Positions 9,089 to 17,873 of a stretch of DNA of 64,000 nucleotides are shown in pieces. A program made the translations under genes and the position numbers. The stretch lies in contig NZ_RQXX01000003.1 in the NCBI RefSeq assembly GCF_004011175.1, positions 579,318 through 643,317 on the forward strand, read 5' to 3'. Origin of the DNA: Mesobaculum littorinae. GTDB taxonomy: Bacteria; Pseudomonadota; Alphaproteobacteria; Rhodobacterales; Rhodobacteraceae. Positions within the stretch are counted from its first letter, which is position 1, and every line of letters starts with the position of its first letter. Under the pieces are notes generated by a model. That model was given only the letters and a program-made list of their open reading frames with translations. It made no database searches and was not told where the DNA came from.

Positions 9089-10243
9089 TCACTTCTCGGG
9101 GTGCTCGGGCAGCGGGCGTGGATCCCATCCGCGCCCGGGGATGTCGATGTCGACCCAGACGGGATGATGCCGTGAGGCGGGCGTGCCGTCGACCGAAAAG
9201 ACCGCGGCGTCGGGCGTGTCGGGGACAGGCCAGAACACCCCGGCATCGCGCACCTGCAGATCGCGCGAGGGCAGGATGTAGTCGACGCGCAGGTTGCCCG
9301 GCGCGGCGCGGTCCCAGTCTCCGGGGTCCTCGAACCAGTCCGCGGTGTCGAGCGCGGGGTCGCCCCGCTGCGCCGCATTCGGCCCGCCCTGAGCCGCGGC
9401 GGCCAGGGCGGCGCCCCGGCTGCGGGGCGCGGGGTCCTGCAGCGCCGGATGGGCCAGCAGGGTCCGGATGGCCAGGGTACGCCCGTCGCCGTCGGCGGGG
9501 TCGAGGTTGGCGTCGCCCAGCACGATGAAACGGCTCTCCGGCGGGGGCTGGGCCAGCCGTCCGCGCAGGTAGGCCAGCCACAAGGCGGCCTCATCATGAT
9601 TGCGCCGCCCGTTGCGGTCGCGCGGCCCGTCGAAGACCGGCGGCGTCGCGTGCCAGATCAGCAGGCGCAACGAGGTGGCGCCGATGCGCACCGGCAGATC
9701 CCAGTGGGCATTCGACGACAGCCGCTGCCCGGGCGCCGTGCCCTCTGGCGCGTGGTTGTCGGGCAGGTCCAGCCATGCAAGGCCCGAGAAATCCCGCAGG
9801 TCGTCCGCGGCGATCGGGTGGCGCGACAGGACGGCCAGCGCGCCTTCGCCCCGGAACCGACCATAGCCCTGTGCGTCGCCCGGCCCGCCGCGCCGCCCGT
9901 CACCGTCCAGATCCAGCCCGCTGCCCGCCCCGGCATTGGGCGCGCCGGCAAAGACGTGGGGCATCGGGTGGCCGGCCTCGGCGATGCGCCGGGCCAGCGC
10001 GTCGAGGGCGCGCCCCTCGTGATCCCAGTCGACCCCGGACAGGACCGCGATGTCGGGGGAGAGATGGGCAAGCGTGCGCGCCACGGCCAGCACCTGCGGG
10101 TCGGCGCGCAGGATGTCGCGGTAGAGCAGCCCCGGCCCGTCGCGCGCCAGTTCTGTGTTGAAGTAGACGATCCGCACCCGCTCGGCCCCCGTTTGAGCAG
10201 GAGCGGGGACAGGGGCGATCAGGGCGATGCAGGCGGCCAGCAC
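9089..10243 (-). CDS. Secreted endonuclease/exonuclease/phosphatase-fold protein
   Basis: A 384-aa protein if translated from the GTG chosen here, which immediately begins a hydrophobic signal peptide ending at PAPAQ. The EEP fold is recognisable from VRIVYFNTELARDG at the N-terminus, GDANLDPADGDG in the middle, and VDYILPS plus SRHHPVWVDI near the end, the usual metal-binding and catalytic positions. The family hydrolyses phosphodiester or phosphomonoester bonds; the substrate here is unknown, and an exported protein suggests extracellular nucleic acid or phospholipid. A longer frame extends into the upstream gene but would bury the signal sequence. It is probably co-transcribed with the membrane protein gene 30 nt upstream. 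Confidence 0.82.
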   Translation of the reverse strand: MLAACIALIAPVPAPAQTGAERVRIVYFNTELARDGPGLLYRDILRADPQVLAVARTLAHLSPDIAVLSGVDWDHEGRALDALARRIAEAGHPMPHVFAGAPNAGAGSGLDLDGDGRRGGPGDAQGYGRFRGEGALAVLSRHPIAADDLRDFSGLAWLDLPDNHAPEGTAPGQRLSSNAHWDLPVRIGATSLRLLIWHATPPVFDGPRDRNGRRNHDEAALWLAYLRGRLAQPPPESRFIVLGDANLDPADGDGRTLAIRTLLAHPALQDPAPRSRGAALAAAAQGGPNAAQRGDPALDTADWFEDPGDWDRAAPGNLRVDYILPSRDLQVRDAGVFWPVPDTPDAAVFSVDGTPASRHHPVWVDIDIPGRGWDPRPLPEHPEK

Positions 10244-10272
10244 CGCGGCGCGCGCGCCGCCCGGCCATCCGT

Positions 10273-11106
10273 TCAGGCGGTGACGAGCCCGCCCTCGGGG
10301 TCGGAGTCGAGCTGGCGTTGCCGCGCGATGATCCGGGCCACGCGCCCCATCGCGATCCCGCGCATGAACAGGGAGGTGGGAAGGAACGCCCATGCCGCAA
10401 CCGTCCAGACCAGTGTCTGCGGCGTGTCGATCGCGACCCGGCCGAACACCGAACTCGCCTCGACAATCACCATCGGCATCACGAATGGCAGGAAGAATCC
10501 TAATGCGACGTTAATCATGCTGTCGCGGCGCAGGCGGTCGACCACGTCGCCGCCCGAGGTGGGATCGAAGGTCGGCAGGTTGATCCACACGTTGAACCGG
10601 CCCGAATCGAGCGGCCAGTGCTTTACCTTGCAGCAGATGACGAAGCCCGACAGCGACAGCAGCGCGGCGAGGAAGGCCATCCCCACCATGGCCCGCATGA
10701 GCAAAACCTCCCCCACCGGGGCGCCGTCGGGCAGCATTCCGATCGCCAGTTGCACAGGGGAATAGGGGAAATCCATCGCCTTGCCGACCACGCCGCCCAC
10801 GGCCTGCACGAAAAGCGTGAGCGAGGTTTCCTCGACCAGCCCCCGGGTGATGATCGACAGCAGGAAGACGGTCGCGAAGAGCGATCCGAAGCGGATGCGA
10901 TTGAAGGGCGGCGCGTCGCGGAATTCGTAGAGGCAGGGATAGGCCGAGGCGTATTCCGAGATCGTCAGGATCGCGGCGGCCAGCGCGACCAGCGACACGA
11001 CCTGCGCCCCGTCTTCAGTGATGCCGGTGCCCATGAGCGACGGCGTGGCGATCAGCACCATCACCAGAAACCCACGCGCCACGGCGCCTGTCAGACGTGA
11101 AATCAC
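10273..11106 (-). CDS. Conserved membrane protein of unknown function
   Basis: A 277-aa protein with about six hydrophobic helices, among them LVALAAAILTISEYA, SLFATVFLLSIITRGL, MVGMAFLAALLSLSGFVIC and LGFFLPFVMPMVIVEA. It starts at GTG, with AAGGA about 9 nt upstream. I do not recognise a named domain; similar proteins appear to be common in Rhodobacteraceae, judged from memory only. It lies between leuD and the EEP-fold gene on the same strand, but the leuD terminator separates it from leuCD, so it probably has its own promoter in 11107-11305. Function unknown. Confidence 0.78.
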   Translation of the reverse strand: MISRLTGAVARGFLVMVLIATPSLMGTGITEDGAQVVSLVALAAAILTISEYASAYPCLYEFRDAPPFNRIRFGSLFATVFLLSIITRGLVEETSLTLFVQAVGGVVGKAMDFPYSPVQLAIGMLPDGAPVGEVLLMRAMVGMAFLAALLSLSGFVICCKVKHWPLDSGRFNVWINLPTFDPTSGGDVVDRLRRDSMINVALGFFLPFVMPMVIVEASSVFGRVAIDTPQTLVWTVAAWAFLPTSLFMRGIAMGRVARIIARQRQLDSDPEGGLVTA

Positions 11107-11308
11107 TGCCCGCTGTCCTTGCCTCGGATGAACGCGATGCAGTGCCGCGCCCTTGTTCGCTGCGGTCCCCGATCTGTGTCGTGGGTTGCCTCAATCTTGC
11201 CCAATTGTTGCCGCTTTCCAAAACCCGTCTCAATCATGGGTTAACTTTGCCGAAATATCTGGGCGATTTCGTGGAGGGATTGGTGCCCCTTTGCATCAGT
11301 TCTGCGCA

Positions 11309-11338
11309 CAAAAAAGGCCGCCCTCGGGCGGCCTTTTC
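11309..11338 (-). terminator. Rho-independent terminator downstream of leuD
   Basis: Read on the minus strand, a GC stem (GGCCGCCC / GGGCGGCC with a short loop) is followed by a run of six T residues. It lies about 27 nt after the leuD stop and should end the leuC-leuD transcript before the membrane-protein gene. Confidence 0.85.
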
Positions 11339-11364
11339 AGGTTCGGAAACAGTGCGTCGCTGGA

Positions 11365-11970
11365 TCAGAGCCAAGGGCGTTCCGCGGCAAGACGACCCTC
11401 GAATCCATCGATTGCGGGGGCCTGTTCCAGCGTCAGGCCGATATCGTCGAGTCCGTTCATCAGGCAGTGTTTGCGGAACGGATCGACGTCGAAGGAGATG
11501 GTGTCGCCGTCCGAGGTGGTGATGACCTGGTTTTCCAGATCCACCGTCATGCGCGCGTTGGCGCCCTTTTCGGCGTCGCGCGTCAGCAGGTCGACCTGCT
11601 CCTGTGGCAGGGCGATGGGCAGGATGCCGTTCTTGAAGCAGTTGTTGAAGAAGATGTCGGCAAAGCTGGGCGCGATGACGCAGCGGATGCCGAAATCCTT
11701 GATCGCCCAAGGGGCGTGTTCGCGCGACGAGCCGCAGCCGAAATTGTCGCCGGCGACAAGGATCTCGGCATCGCGGTAGGCGGGCTGGTTCAGCACGAAG
11801 TCGGGGACCTCGTTGCCATCGCGGTCATAGCGCATCTCGTCGAAGAGGTTCACGCCCAGGCCGGTGCGCTTGATCGTCTTCAGGAACTGCTTGGGGATGA
11901 TCATGTCGGTGTCGATGTTGACCATCGGCATCGGCGCCGCGATCCCCGTGAGCTTTTCGAATTTTTCCAT
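11365..11970 (-). CDS. leuD: 3-isopropylmalate dehydratase small subunit
   Basis: A 201-aa protein of usual length. The start [20 protein letters not shown], then [31 protein letters not shown] and NGILPIALP are hallmark LeuD segments. With LeuC it isomerises 2-isopropylmalate to 3-isopropylmalate in leucine biosynthesis. AGGAG lies just upstream of the ATG. leuC ends 86 nt upstream, and that gap holds a strong inverted repeat. Confidence 0.97.
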   Translation of the reverse strand: MEKFEKLTGIAAPMPMVNIDTDMIIPKQFLKTIKRTGLGVNLFDEMRYDRDGNEVPDFVLNQPAYRDAEILVAGDNFGCGSSREHAPWAIKDFGIRCVIAPSFADIFFNNCFKNGILPIALPQEQVDLLTRDAEKGANARMTVDLENQVITTSDGDTISFDVDPFRKHCLMNGLDDIGLTLEQAPAIDGFEGRLAAERPWL

Positions 11971-11999
11971 CTTTCAAATCTCCTGTCCGGCGCTCATCG

Positions 12000-12038
12000 C
12001 CCCCATGGGACCCTCTTGATGAGAGGGTCCCATGGGGG
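12000..12038. repeat. Perfect 16-bp inverted repeat between leuC and leuD
   Basis: Arms CCCCATGGGACCCTC (12001-12015) and GAGGGTCCCATGGGG (12023-12037) are exact reverse complements around a 7-nt loop, and one more flanking C-G pair extends the stem to 16 bp. No T tract follows on either strand, so it is not a standard terminator. In the leuCD mRNA it would form a very stable hairpin ahead of the leuD ribosome binding site and could stabilise the upstream mRNA or set subunit ratio (inference). Confidence 0.9.
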
Positions 12039-12056
12039 GCGACAGGCGCCCGGGGG

Positions 12057-13460
12057 TCACGCCAGATCGCGCACGTCGGTCAGCCGGCCGGTCACGGCGG
12101 CCGCCGCCGCCATTGCCGGGCTCATCAGGTGAGTGCGGCCCTTGTAGCCCTGCCGCCCCTCGAAGTTGCGGTTCGAGGTCGAGGCGCAGCGTTCGCCCGG
12201 GGAAAGCTGGTCGGGGTTCATGCCCAGGCACATCGAACAGCCCGCCATGCGCCATTCGAAGCCCGCCTCCTGCAGCTTGGCTGCGATGCCCTCTTCCTCG
12301 GCCATCGCGCGGACAAGGCCCGATCCCGGCACGATCATCGCGCGGATGCCGTCCTTGACCCGCCGGCCCTCCATGATCTTCGCGACCTCGCGCAGGTCCT
12401 CGATTCGGCCGTTGGTGCAGGAGCCGATGAAGACGGTATCGATCTCGATATCGCTCAGCTTCTGGCCCGGCGTCAGGCCCATGTAGTCGAGCGAGCGCTT
12501 CGCCGCGGCGACCTTGCCGCCGGCGAAATCGTCAGGCGAGGGCACGGCCGCGGTGATCGGCAGCACGTCCTCGGGGCTGGTGCCCCAGGTCACGACCGGC
12601 GCGATTTCCGAGGCGTCGATCTCGACGATGCGGTCGTACTGCGCGCCCTCGTCGGATTTCAGCGACTCCCAGTATTCGACGGCCTTGTCCCAGTCGGCAT
12701 CCGACGGCGCGTGCGGCCGGCCCTTGACGTAGGCATAGGTCTTTTCGTCCGGCGCGATCAGGCCGGCGCGGGCGCCGCCTTCGATCGCCATGTTGCAGAC
12801 GGTCATCCGGCCTTCCATCGACAGCGCGCGGATCGCCGAACCCGCGTATTCGATGACGTGGCCGGTGCCGCCGGCGGTGCCGGTGCGGCCGATGATCGTC
12901 AGCGTGATGTCCTTGGCGGTGACGCCGGGCGCAAGCTCGCCCTCGACGCGCACCAGCATGTTCTTGGACTTCTTCTGGATCAGCGTCTGGGTGGCCAGCA
13001 CGTGTTCGACCTCGGAGGTGCCGATGCCGTGGGCCAGCGCGCCAAAGGCCCCGTGGGTCGCGGTGTGGCTGTCGCCGCAGACGATGGTCATGCCCGGCTG
13101 GGTCCAGCCCTGTTCGGGGCCGATGATGTGGACGATGCCCTGACGCACGTCGTCGACATCGTACATCTCGACGCCGAAATCCTTGGCGTTCTGGCGCAGG
13201 GTGTCGACCTGGATGCGGCTCATCTCGTCCCGGATGCCCTGCAGGCGGGTGGGATCGGTCGGCACGTTGTGGTCGGGCACGGCAATGGTCTTTTCGGGCG
13301 CACGCACGGTGCGGCCGGCCATGCGCAGACCTTCGAAGGCCTGCGGGCTCGTCACCTCGTGGACGAGATGGCGGTCGATATAAAGAAGGCAGGTGCCGTC
13401 GTCGCTTTCATGCACGACATGGGCATCCCAGATCTTGTCATAGAGAGTCTTGGGGGACAT
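12057..13460 (-). CDS. leuC: 3-isopropylmalate dehydratase large subunit
   Basis: A 467-aa aconitase-family protein. The three cysteines that bind the [4Fe-4S] cluster are seen in [11 protein letters not shown] and in [18 protein letters not shown]. The N-terminus [16 protein letters not shown] and [20 protein letters not shown] are diagnostic of LeuC. It forms the cytoplasmic LeuCD heterodimer for the second step of leucine synthesis. GAGAGG lies upstream of the ATG. leuC is the first gene of the leuC-leuD unit; 393 nt separate it from the divergent mscS-like gene, and no leader peptide with leucine codons was recognised there. Confidence 0.97.
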   Translation of the reverse strand: MSPKTLYDKIWDAHVVHESDDGTCLLYIDRHLVHEVTSPQAFEGLRMAGRTVRAPEKTIAVPDHNVPTDPTRLQGIRDEMSRIQVDTLRQNAKDFGVEMYDVDDVRQGIVHIIGPEQGWTQPGMTIVCGDSHTATHGAFGALAHGIGTSEVEHVLATQTLIQKKSKNMLVRVEGELAPGVTAKDITLTIIGRTGTAGGTGHVIEYAGSAIRALSMEGRMTVCNMAIEGGARAGLIAPDEKTYAYVKGRPHAPSDADWDKAVEYWESLKSDEGAQYDRIVEIDASEIAPVVTWGTSPEDVLPITAAVPSPDDFAGGKVAAAKRSLDYMGLTPGQKLSDIEIDTVFIGSCTNGRIEDLREVAKIMEGRRVKDGIRAMIVPGSGLVRAMAEEEGIAAKLQEAGFEWRMAGCSMCLGMNPDQLSPGERCASTSNRNFEGRQGYKGRTHLMSPAMAAAAAVTGRLTDVRDLA

Positions 13461-13853
13461 GCGGTCCTCTCCCGGCTGTAATGGCGTCTCAAGAGTCGAT
13501 GGCGGGGGGGGCGGGGGCGCGCGCGGACGGGCGCCCGATCACAGTCGGGCGCGGATACTGCGCGTCTCACCGTAGAACCGCCACGGCAGGCGGGCCCGGT
13601 CGTCCATATCGAAGACTCGTTCCATCCGCGCTGAAATAAAGGGCGCGGGCGGCTGCCGCAAGGGCCGCGACGCAGGCGGCGGGCCCGCGTGGGTCGTGTG
13701 CCACGGCAATGTGCCCCATCATGCGTCCCGCGCCGCGCCGGAAGGGGCCTGCGGGCGAAGTGCGCCAGCGCGGTGACGGGCGCGCGCAGTCGTGGCTTGC
13801 CGCCCCATCCCGACCGGCTAGGATGGCGGGCACGGGAAATGCGGCGGGGCAGT
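13461..13853. other. Intergenic region between divergent leuC and the mscS-like gene
   Basis: 393 nt with no gene I can support. It presumably carries the leuC promoter (minus) and the mscS-like promoter (plus). A frame of about 51 codons on the minus strand (around 13567-13722) has no homology I recognise. A G-rich tract lies near 13502-13515. Confidence 0.5.
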
Positions 13854-15179
13854 ATGGAGATGTCGTTCGAAGGGCTGCGCGAGGCACTCGGCTTCGTGCT
13901 GCTGAGGGTCGAGGCGCTGCTGTCGAACCTTCTGCTGCCCTCGCGGCTGGCGCAGGTGGCGATCCTGCTTCTGTGCGTGGGGCTGGCCTGGGCGCTGGCA
14001 CGCTTGACCCGGCCGCGGATGCGCGACTGGATGCACTCGCTGGAAGGCTGGGCCAAGTGGCGGCTGCGCCTGCTGCTGCTGGTCAACCGGCGGCTGCAGC
14101 TGATCTACTTCGTGCTGCTGTCCTGGATCGCCTTCGCGGTGATGCGGCTGATCTTCTTCTTTCCCTCGCGCAGCTACATTATCGAACTGGTGGCCACCAT
14201 CGCGCTGGTGCTTTTGCTGGTGGCCTTCATCACCCGGCTGGTGCGCAACCACGCGCTGCGCGTGGTGCTGCGGTGGTTCTTGTGGATCTACACGATCCTC
14301 TACTACCTGGGCTGGCGGGATGAAGCCGCGACCCTCCTGGACCGGGCGGCCTTCGAATCCGGCGATTTCCGTCTGTCACTGCTGACGCTGGTCAAGGCGA
14401 TGCTGGTCCTGGGCGCTCTGCTGACGCTGGCGCGGATCGTCACGCAGACCTCTTCGGCCCGGATAAAGCGCGACGACGACCTGTCGCCGTCGATGCAGGT
14501 GCTGGTCGTCAAGGTCATGCAGATCCTGCTTTACGGCGCCGCGCTCTTCATCGGGCTCAAGGCGGTGGGCGTGGATCTGACCGGCCTCGCCGTCCTGTCG
14601 GGGGCCATCGGCGTCGGCCTGGGCTTCGGCCTGCAGAAGGTGGTGTCGAACCTCGTTTCGGGCGTGATCATCCTGCTCGACAAGTCGGTGAAGCCCGGCG
14701 ATGTCATCAGCCTGGGCGAAACCTTCGGCTGGATCAACGCGCTGGGGGCGCGCTACGTGTCGGTCGTCACCCGCGACGGCAAGGAATACCTGATCCCGAA
14801 CGAGGATCTGATCACCGGGCAGGTGGTGAACTGGTCGCATTCCAACGAATTCGTCCGCCTCGACATCTATTTCGGCACCGCCTACGCGAATGACCCCCAC
14901 ATCGTGCGCCGCGTCGCGATCGAGGCGGCGAGCGCGGTGGACCGGGTGCTGACCACCCGCGCGCCGGTCTGCCACATCGTGGGCTTCGGCGACAGTTCGG
15001 TGGATTACATCCTGCGATTCTGGATAACCGACCCCACGGGAGGGCTGACCAACATCCGCGGAAACGTGTATCTGGCGCTTTGGGATGCGTTCAAGGCGAA
15101 CGACATCTCGATCCCCTTCCCGCAGCGCGAGGTGAAGATGCTGGAGGGGTCGCAGATCGGCACGCGTCCGCTGGATTGA
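13854..15179 (+). CDS. MscS-family mechanosensitive ion channel
   Basis: A 441-aa inner-membrane channel. Several N-terminal helices are followed by the MscS pore helix and beta domain: LAVLSGAIGVGLGFGLQKVVSNLVSG (pore-lining, positions about 240-265), then GVIILLDKSVKPGDVISLGETFGWI and EYLIPNEDLITGQVVNWS. It should open under hypo-osmotic tension to release solutes. The length lies between small MscS and the large MscK/MscM types. The ATG (ATGGAGATG) was chosen because the upstream frame is low-information GC sequence. Confidence 0.92.
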   Translation: MEMSFEGLREALGFVLLRVEALLSNLLLPSRLAQVAILLLCVGLAWALARLTRPRMRDWMHSLEGWAKWRLRLLLLVNRRLQLIYFVLLSWIAFAVMRLIFFFPSRSYIIELVATIALVLLLVAFITRLVRNHALRVVLRWFLWIYTILYYLGWRDEAATLLDRAAFESGDFRLSLLTLVKAMLVLGALLTLARIVTQTSSARIKRDDDLSPSMQVLVVKVMQILLYGAALFIGLKAVGVDLTGLAVLSGAIGVGLGFGLQKVVSNLVSGVIILLDKSVKPGDVISLGETFGWINALGARYVSVVTRDGKEYLIPNEDLITGQVVNWSHSNEFVRLDIYFGTAYANDPHIVRRVAIEAASAVDRVLTTRAPVCHIVGFGDSSVDYILRFWITDPTGGLTNIRGNVYLALWDAFKANDISIPFPQREVKMLEGSQIGTRPLD

Positions 15180-15283
15180 CGTCCCGGGCGGGCTCAACCG
15201 GGGGGTGACGTCGGCGAAGTCACTGGACAAGTCGCCCGCGCCGCTTCAAGAGGGCACATATGGCGAACACGGCGGGATAAGCA

Positions 15284-16345
15284 GTGCGCAAACGACTTAG
15301 GGATTGGGCGCTGGCCGAAAAGAGCTTCGGCTACAAGGCGTCGTTCGTGACGGTAGGCTTCGTGCTGGCTTTCGGTCTGCGCTATCTGCTGCGCGGGCAC
15401 CTGCCGCTGGGCTTTCCGTATCTGACCTTCTTTCCGGCGGTGATCCTGACGACCTTCTTCGCCGGCATCCGTGCGGGCGCGCTGCAGGCGGCGCTGGGCG
15501 GGCTGGCGTCGTGGTATTTCTTCATCGCCCCCTACAACTCGTTCCAGTTGTCCGGGCTGACCGCTTTGGCGCTGGCCTTCTACATCTTCATCGTCACCAC
15601 CGACATCGTGCTGATCCACGTGATGAACGAATCGCTGGCCCGCCTGCAGGAAGAGCGGGAGCGCAGCGAGACGCTCGCCCGGTCGCGTGAACTGATGTTC
15701 CACGAACTGCAGCACCGCGTATCGAACAACTTGCAGGTGGTGGGCTCGCTGCTGCAGCTTCAGCGCCGCAAGGTCGAGGATCCCGCCGCACAGGCCGCTC
15801 TCGACAGTGCCGCGGGCCGACTGGCGGTCGTGGCAAAGATCCAGAGGCGGCTGCACGACCCGTCGCGGCAGGAAATGGATTTCCGTCACTTCTTCGAAGA
15901 GATTGTGCCCGACATCATCGCCGCCGCCGGGGCCGAGGGCCGCGTGGTGCCGCGGTTCGAGATCGAGGATCTGCCGATCACCAACGATCAGGCCATTCCG
16001 CTGGCGCTGATCGCGACGGAATGCGTGTCGAACGCCATCGAACACAACCTGCCGCATCGCCAGCGGATCGTTCTGACCCTGCGGCTGGTGCGCGAAGGGG
16101 ACGACGACGGCGCGCTTGAGGTGCGCGACGATGGTGTTGGTCTGCCCGAAGGATTCGACGTGAACCGGGCGCGGTCGCTGGGGCTGATGGTCGCGCGCCA
16201 GTTCGCGATGCAGTTGGGCGGTGCGCTGGAGATGCGCGACACCGATCCCGGGGCCCTGGCGCGCGTCGCCTTCCCGCTGGAACAGCCCGAGGACGAGGCG
16301 CCCGACCCCGGTTCGGTGCACCCGCTGATCGTCCGCACGATCTGA
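15284..16345 (+). CDS. Membrane sensor histidine kinase (DUF4118 + HisKA_2 type)
   Basis: A 353-aa kinase. Residues 15-110 contain a four-helix KdpD-like DUF4118 membrane module (YLTFFPAVILTTFFAGIRAG, FFIAPYNSF). This is followed by a HisKA_2 dimerisation domain with the phospho-accepting H144 in FHELQHRVSNNLQ, and an HATPase domain with ALIATECVSNAIEHN and VRDDGVGLPEGFD. Kinases of this HisKA_2/HWE type often phosphorylate PhyR-like or single-domain receivers; no receiver is adjacent here, so it is an orphan. A cognate role toward the PhyR at 30.6 kb is possible but inferred. GTG start. Confidence 0.9.
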   Translation: MRKRLRDWALAEKSFGYKASFVTVGFVLAFGLRYLLRGHLPLGFPYLTFFPAVILTTFFAGIRAGALQAALGGLASWYFFIAPYNSFQLSGLTALALAFYIFIVTTDIVLIHVMNESLARLQEERERSETLARSRELMFHELQHRVSNNLQVVGSLLQLQRRKVEDPAAQAALDSAAGRLAVVAKIQRRLHDPSRQEMDFRHFFEEIVPDIIAAAGAEGRVVPRFEIEDLPITNDQAIPLALIATECVSNAIEHNLPHRQRIVLTLRLVREGDDDGALEVRDDGVGLPEGFDVNRARSLGLMVARQFAMQLGGALEMRDTDPGALARVAFPLEQPEDEAPDPGSVHPLIVRTI

Positions 16346-16454
16346 CTGCCGGGACCTGACCGCGATGGCGCGGGGCGCGGGCCGGACCAACCCGCCTTGC
16401 AGCCCGCCCCGACCCTCGGCGCCGCCGCTCGGGGGGCTGTCCGGCTCGGCGCAA

Positions 16455-16718
16455 TCAGTGCTCGCGCAGGGCGGCGATCAGCTCGTCCTTGGTCATGTCC
16501 GACCTGCCGTCGATACCGATTTCCTGCGCACGGCTGTAAAGCTCGTCCTTGGTCCAGTCCTCGTAGGGCGAGGCCTCGCCCCCCTTCTGCGAGGGGTGCA
16601 TGTCGTCGTTCGCCTTGGCATTGGCGATGCGCGCAGCCTTCTCCTTCGAGTTGCCGTCCTGGCGAAGTTCCTCGTAAAGCTTGTCGTCCTTCACCGACGC
16701 CCCATGATTCCGTGTCAT
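16455..16718 (-). CDS. Small Rho-N/DUF7218-type protein
   Basis: An 87-aa soluble, charged protein. The first half (DDKLYEELRQDGNSKEKAARIANA) matches DUF7218-type proteins. The second half (DWTKDELYSRAQEIGIDGRS then MTKDELIAALREH) matches the SAP-like Rho termination factor N-terminal motif, a small nucleic-acid-binding helical fold. Such small proteins are commonly stress-induced; the function is not known. A weak EcfG-like site (GGAAC at 16775-16771, 17-nt spacer, CGCT) lies upstream but lacks the GTT core. Confidence 0.85.
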   Translation of the reverse strand: MTRNHGASVKDDKLYEELRQDGNSKEKAARIANAKANDDMHPSQKGGEASPYEDWTKDELYSRAQEIGIDGRSDMTKDELIAALREH

Positions 16719-16851
16719 CTCCGGTCTCCTCTGGTTCCCGTCGATGTCCAGCGCCGGAGCGGGGGATCGGGTTCCCGGGCCGGGTGGGCGGCTTGTCCGC
16801 CCCCGTACTCATCCGCCCGTGTAAGAGTGCAGAACACCGAAGGAGACCGGT

Positions 16852-17697
16852 TTGGTCAAAGCCCCCGACGAGATGTCGCGAAAGCACGAAAAGGAAGTCG
16901 AGGAGGATTCGGTCGAGGACGCGACGCGTCTTTCGGCGCGACTGATCTACGAGGTGATCCGCCGCGACGGCCATGACGAGCTGAACCGGCCCAGGCATTC
17001 GCTGATCTGGTCGGGACTGGCGGCGGGCATCCTGATCAGCTTTTCGGTAATCGGCGAAGCGATCTTTCGTGCCTACCTGCCCGATGCGAAGTGGATATTC
17101 CTCCTTGAGAACCTGGGGTATTCCTTCGGCTTCCTGCTGGTGATCCTGGGTCGGATGCAGCTTTTCACCGAGAACACGATCACCACGGTCCTGCCGCTGA
17201 TGGCGCAGCCCTGCCGGGAATATTTGTGGAAGGTGGTCCGCCTCTGGGGGATCGTGCTGACGGCCAACGTGGTGGGGGCCTTCGTCGCGGCCGCGTTCCT
17301 GATCATGTCGGGGGCGTTCCAGCCCGAGGTGCTGGACGCGATCCGCGAATTGTCACTGCACGCCACCGGGATGTCGCCGTGGCAGGCCTTCGTCAAGGCG
17401 CTGCCCGCGGGGGTGCTGGTCGCCGCCATCGTGTGGATGCTGCCCACCGCGCCGCGGCAGCCCTTCTTCATCATCCTGACCTTCACCTGGCTGCTGGCGG
17501 CGGGCGACTTCACCCATATCATCGCCGGCGCGGTCGAGATGGCGTACCTGCTGCTGCAGGGCGACCTGGCGCTGGGGCAGGCGGTGTTCGGGTTCTTCTT
17601 CCCGGTCCTGATCGGCAACGTGATCGGCGGCACGGCCGTCTTCACGATGATCACCTGGGGGCAGGTCAAGGCCGAGGTCGCGCCCGCCTCGCGCTAG
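16852..17697 (+). CDS. Formate/nitrite transporter (FNT) family protein
   Basis: A 281-aa protein with a charged cytoplasmic N-terminus of about 50 residues and six membrane helices. Segments resembling FNT channels include SGLAAGILISFSVIGEAIF, GRMQLFTENTITTVLPLM, WGIVLTANVVGAF, LPAGVLVAAIVWML and FPVLIGNVIGGTAVFTMITWG. The family conducts small monovalent anions such as formate, nitrite or hydrosulfide; the substrate is not predictable here. The TTG start is preferred because AAGGAG lies 6 nt upstream; an in-frame ATG at 16873 has no ribosome binding site. Confidence 0.9.
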   Translation: MVKAPDEMSRKHEKEVEEDSVEDATRLSARLIYEVIRRDGHDELNRPRHSLIWSGLAAGILISFSVIGEAIFRAYLPDAKWIFLLENLGYSFGFLLVILGRMQLFTENTITTVLPLMAQPCREYLWKVVRLWGIVLTANVVGAFVAAAFLIMSGAFQPEVLDAIRELSLHATGMSPWQAFVKALPAGVLVAAIVWMLPTAPRQPFFIILTFTWLLAAGDFTHIIAGAVEMAYLLLQGDLALGQAVFGFFFPVLIGNVIGGTAVFTMITWGQVKAEVAPASR

Positions 17698-17873
17698 CGC
17701 GCGCCGCCACCGCCCGAAGCCCGGTGCGGCCTTGCCACGGGGCCCGAGTGCAGGGTGAGGGAGGGGCATGAGCGGATCGCCGCCTGCACCTGTTGCAGCA
17801 GATCGACGCCGCCGCATCGTGATCCGGCGGCGCTAGCCACACAACAGCGCCCCGTCTATCAAAGTGGATAAGT

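Noticed and set aside
13567..13722. Minus-strand frame of about 51 codons upstream of leuC
   Set aside because: No ribosome binding site and no recognisable product; not a leucine-rich leader.
17768..17836. Short frame (ATG to TAG, 22 codons) with GAGGGAGGGG upstream, before tamA
   Set aside because: The peptide is Pro/Arg-rich with no sign of conservation, and it is too short to support alone.
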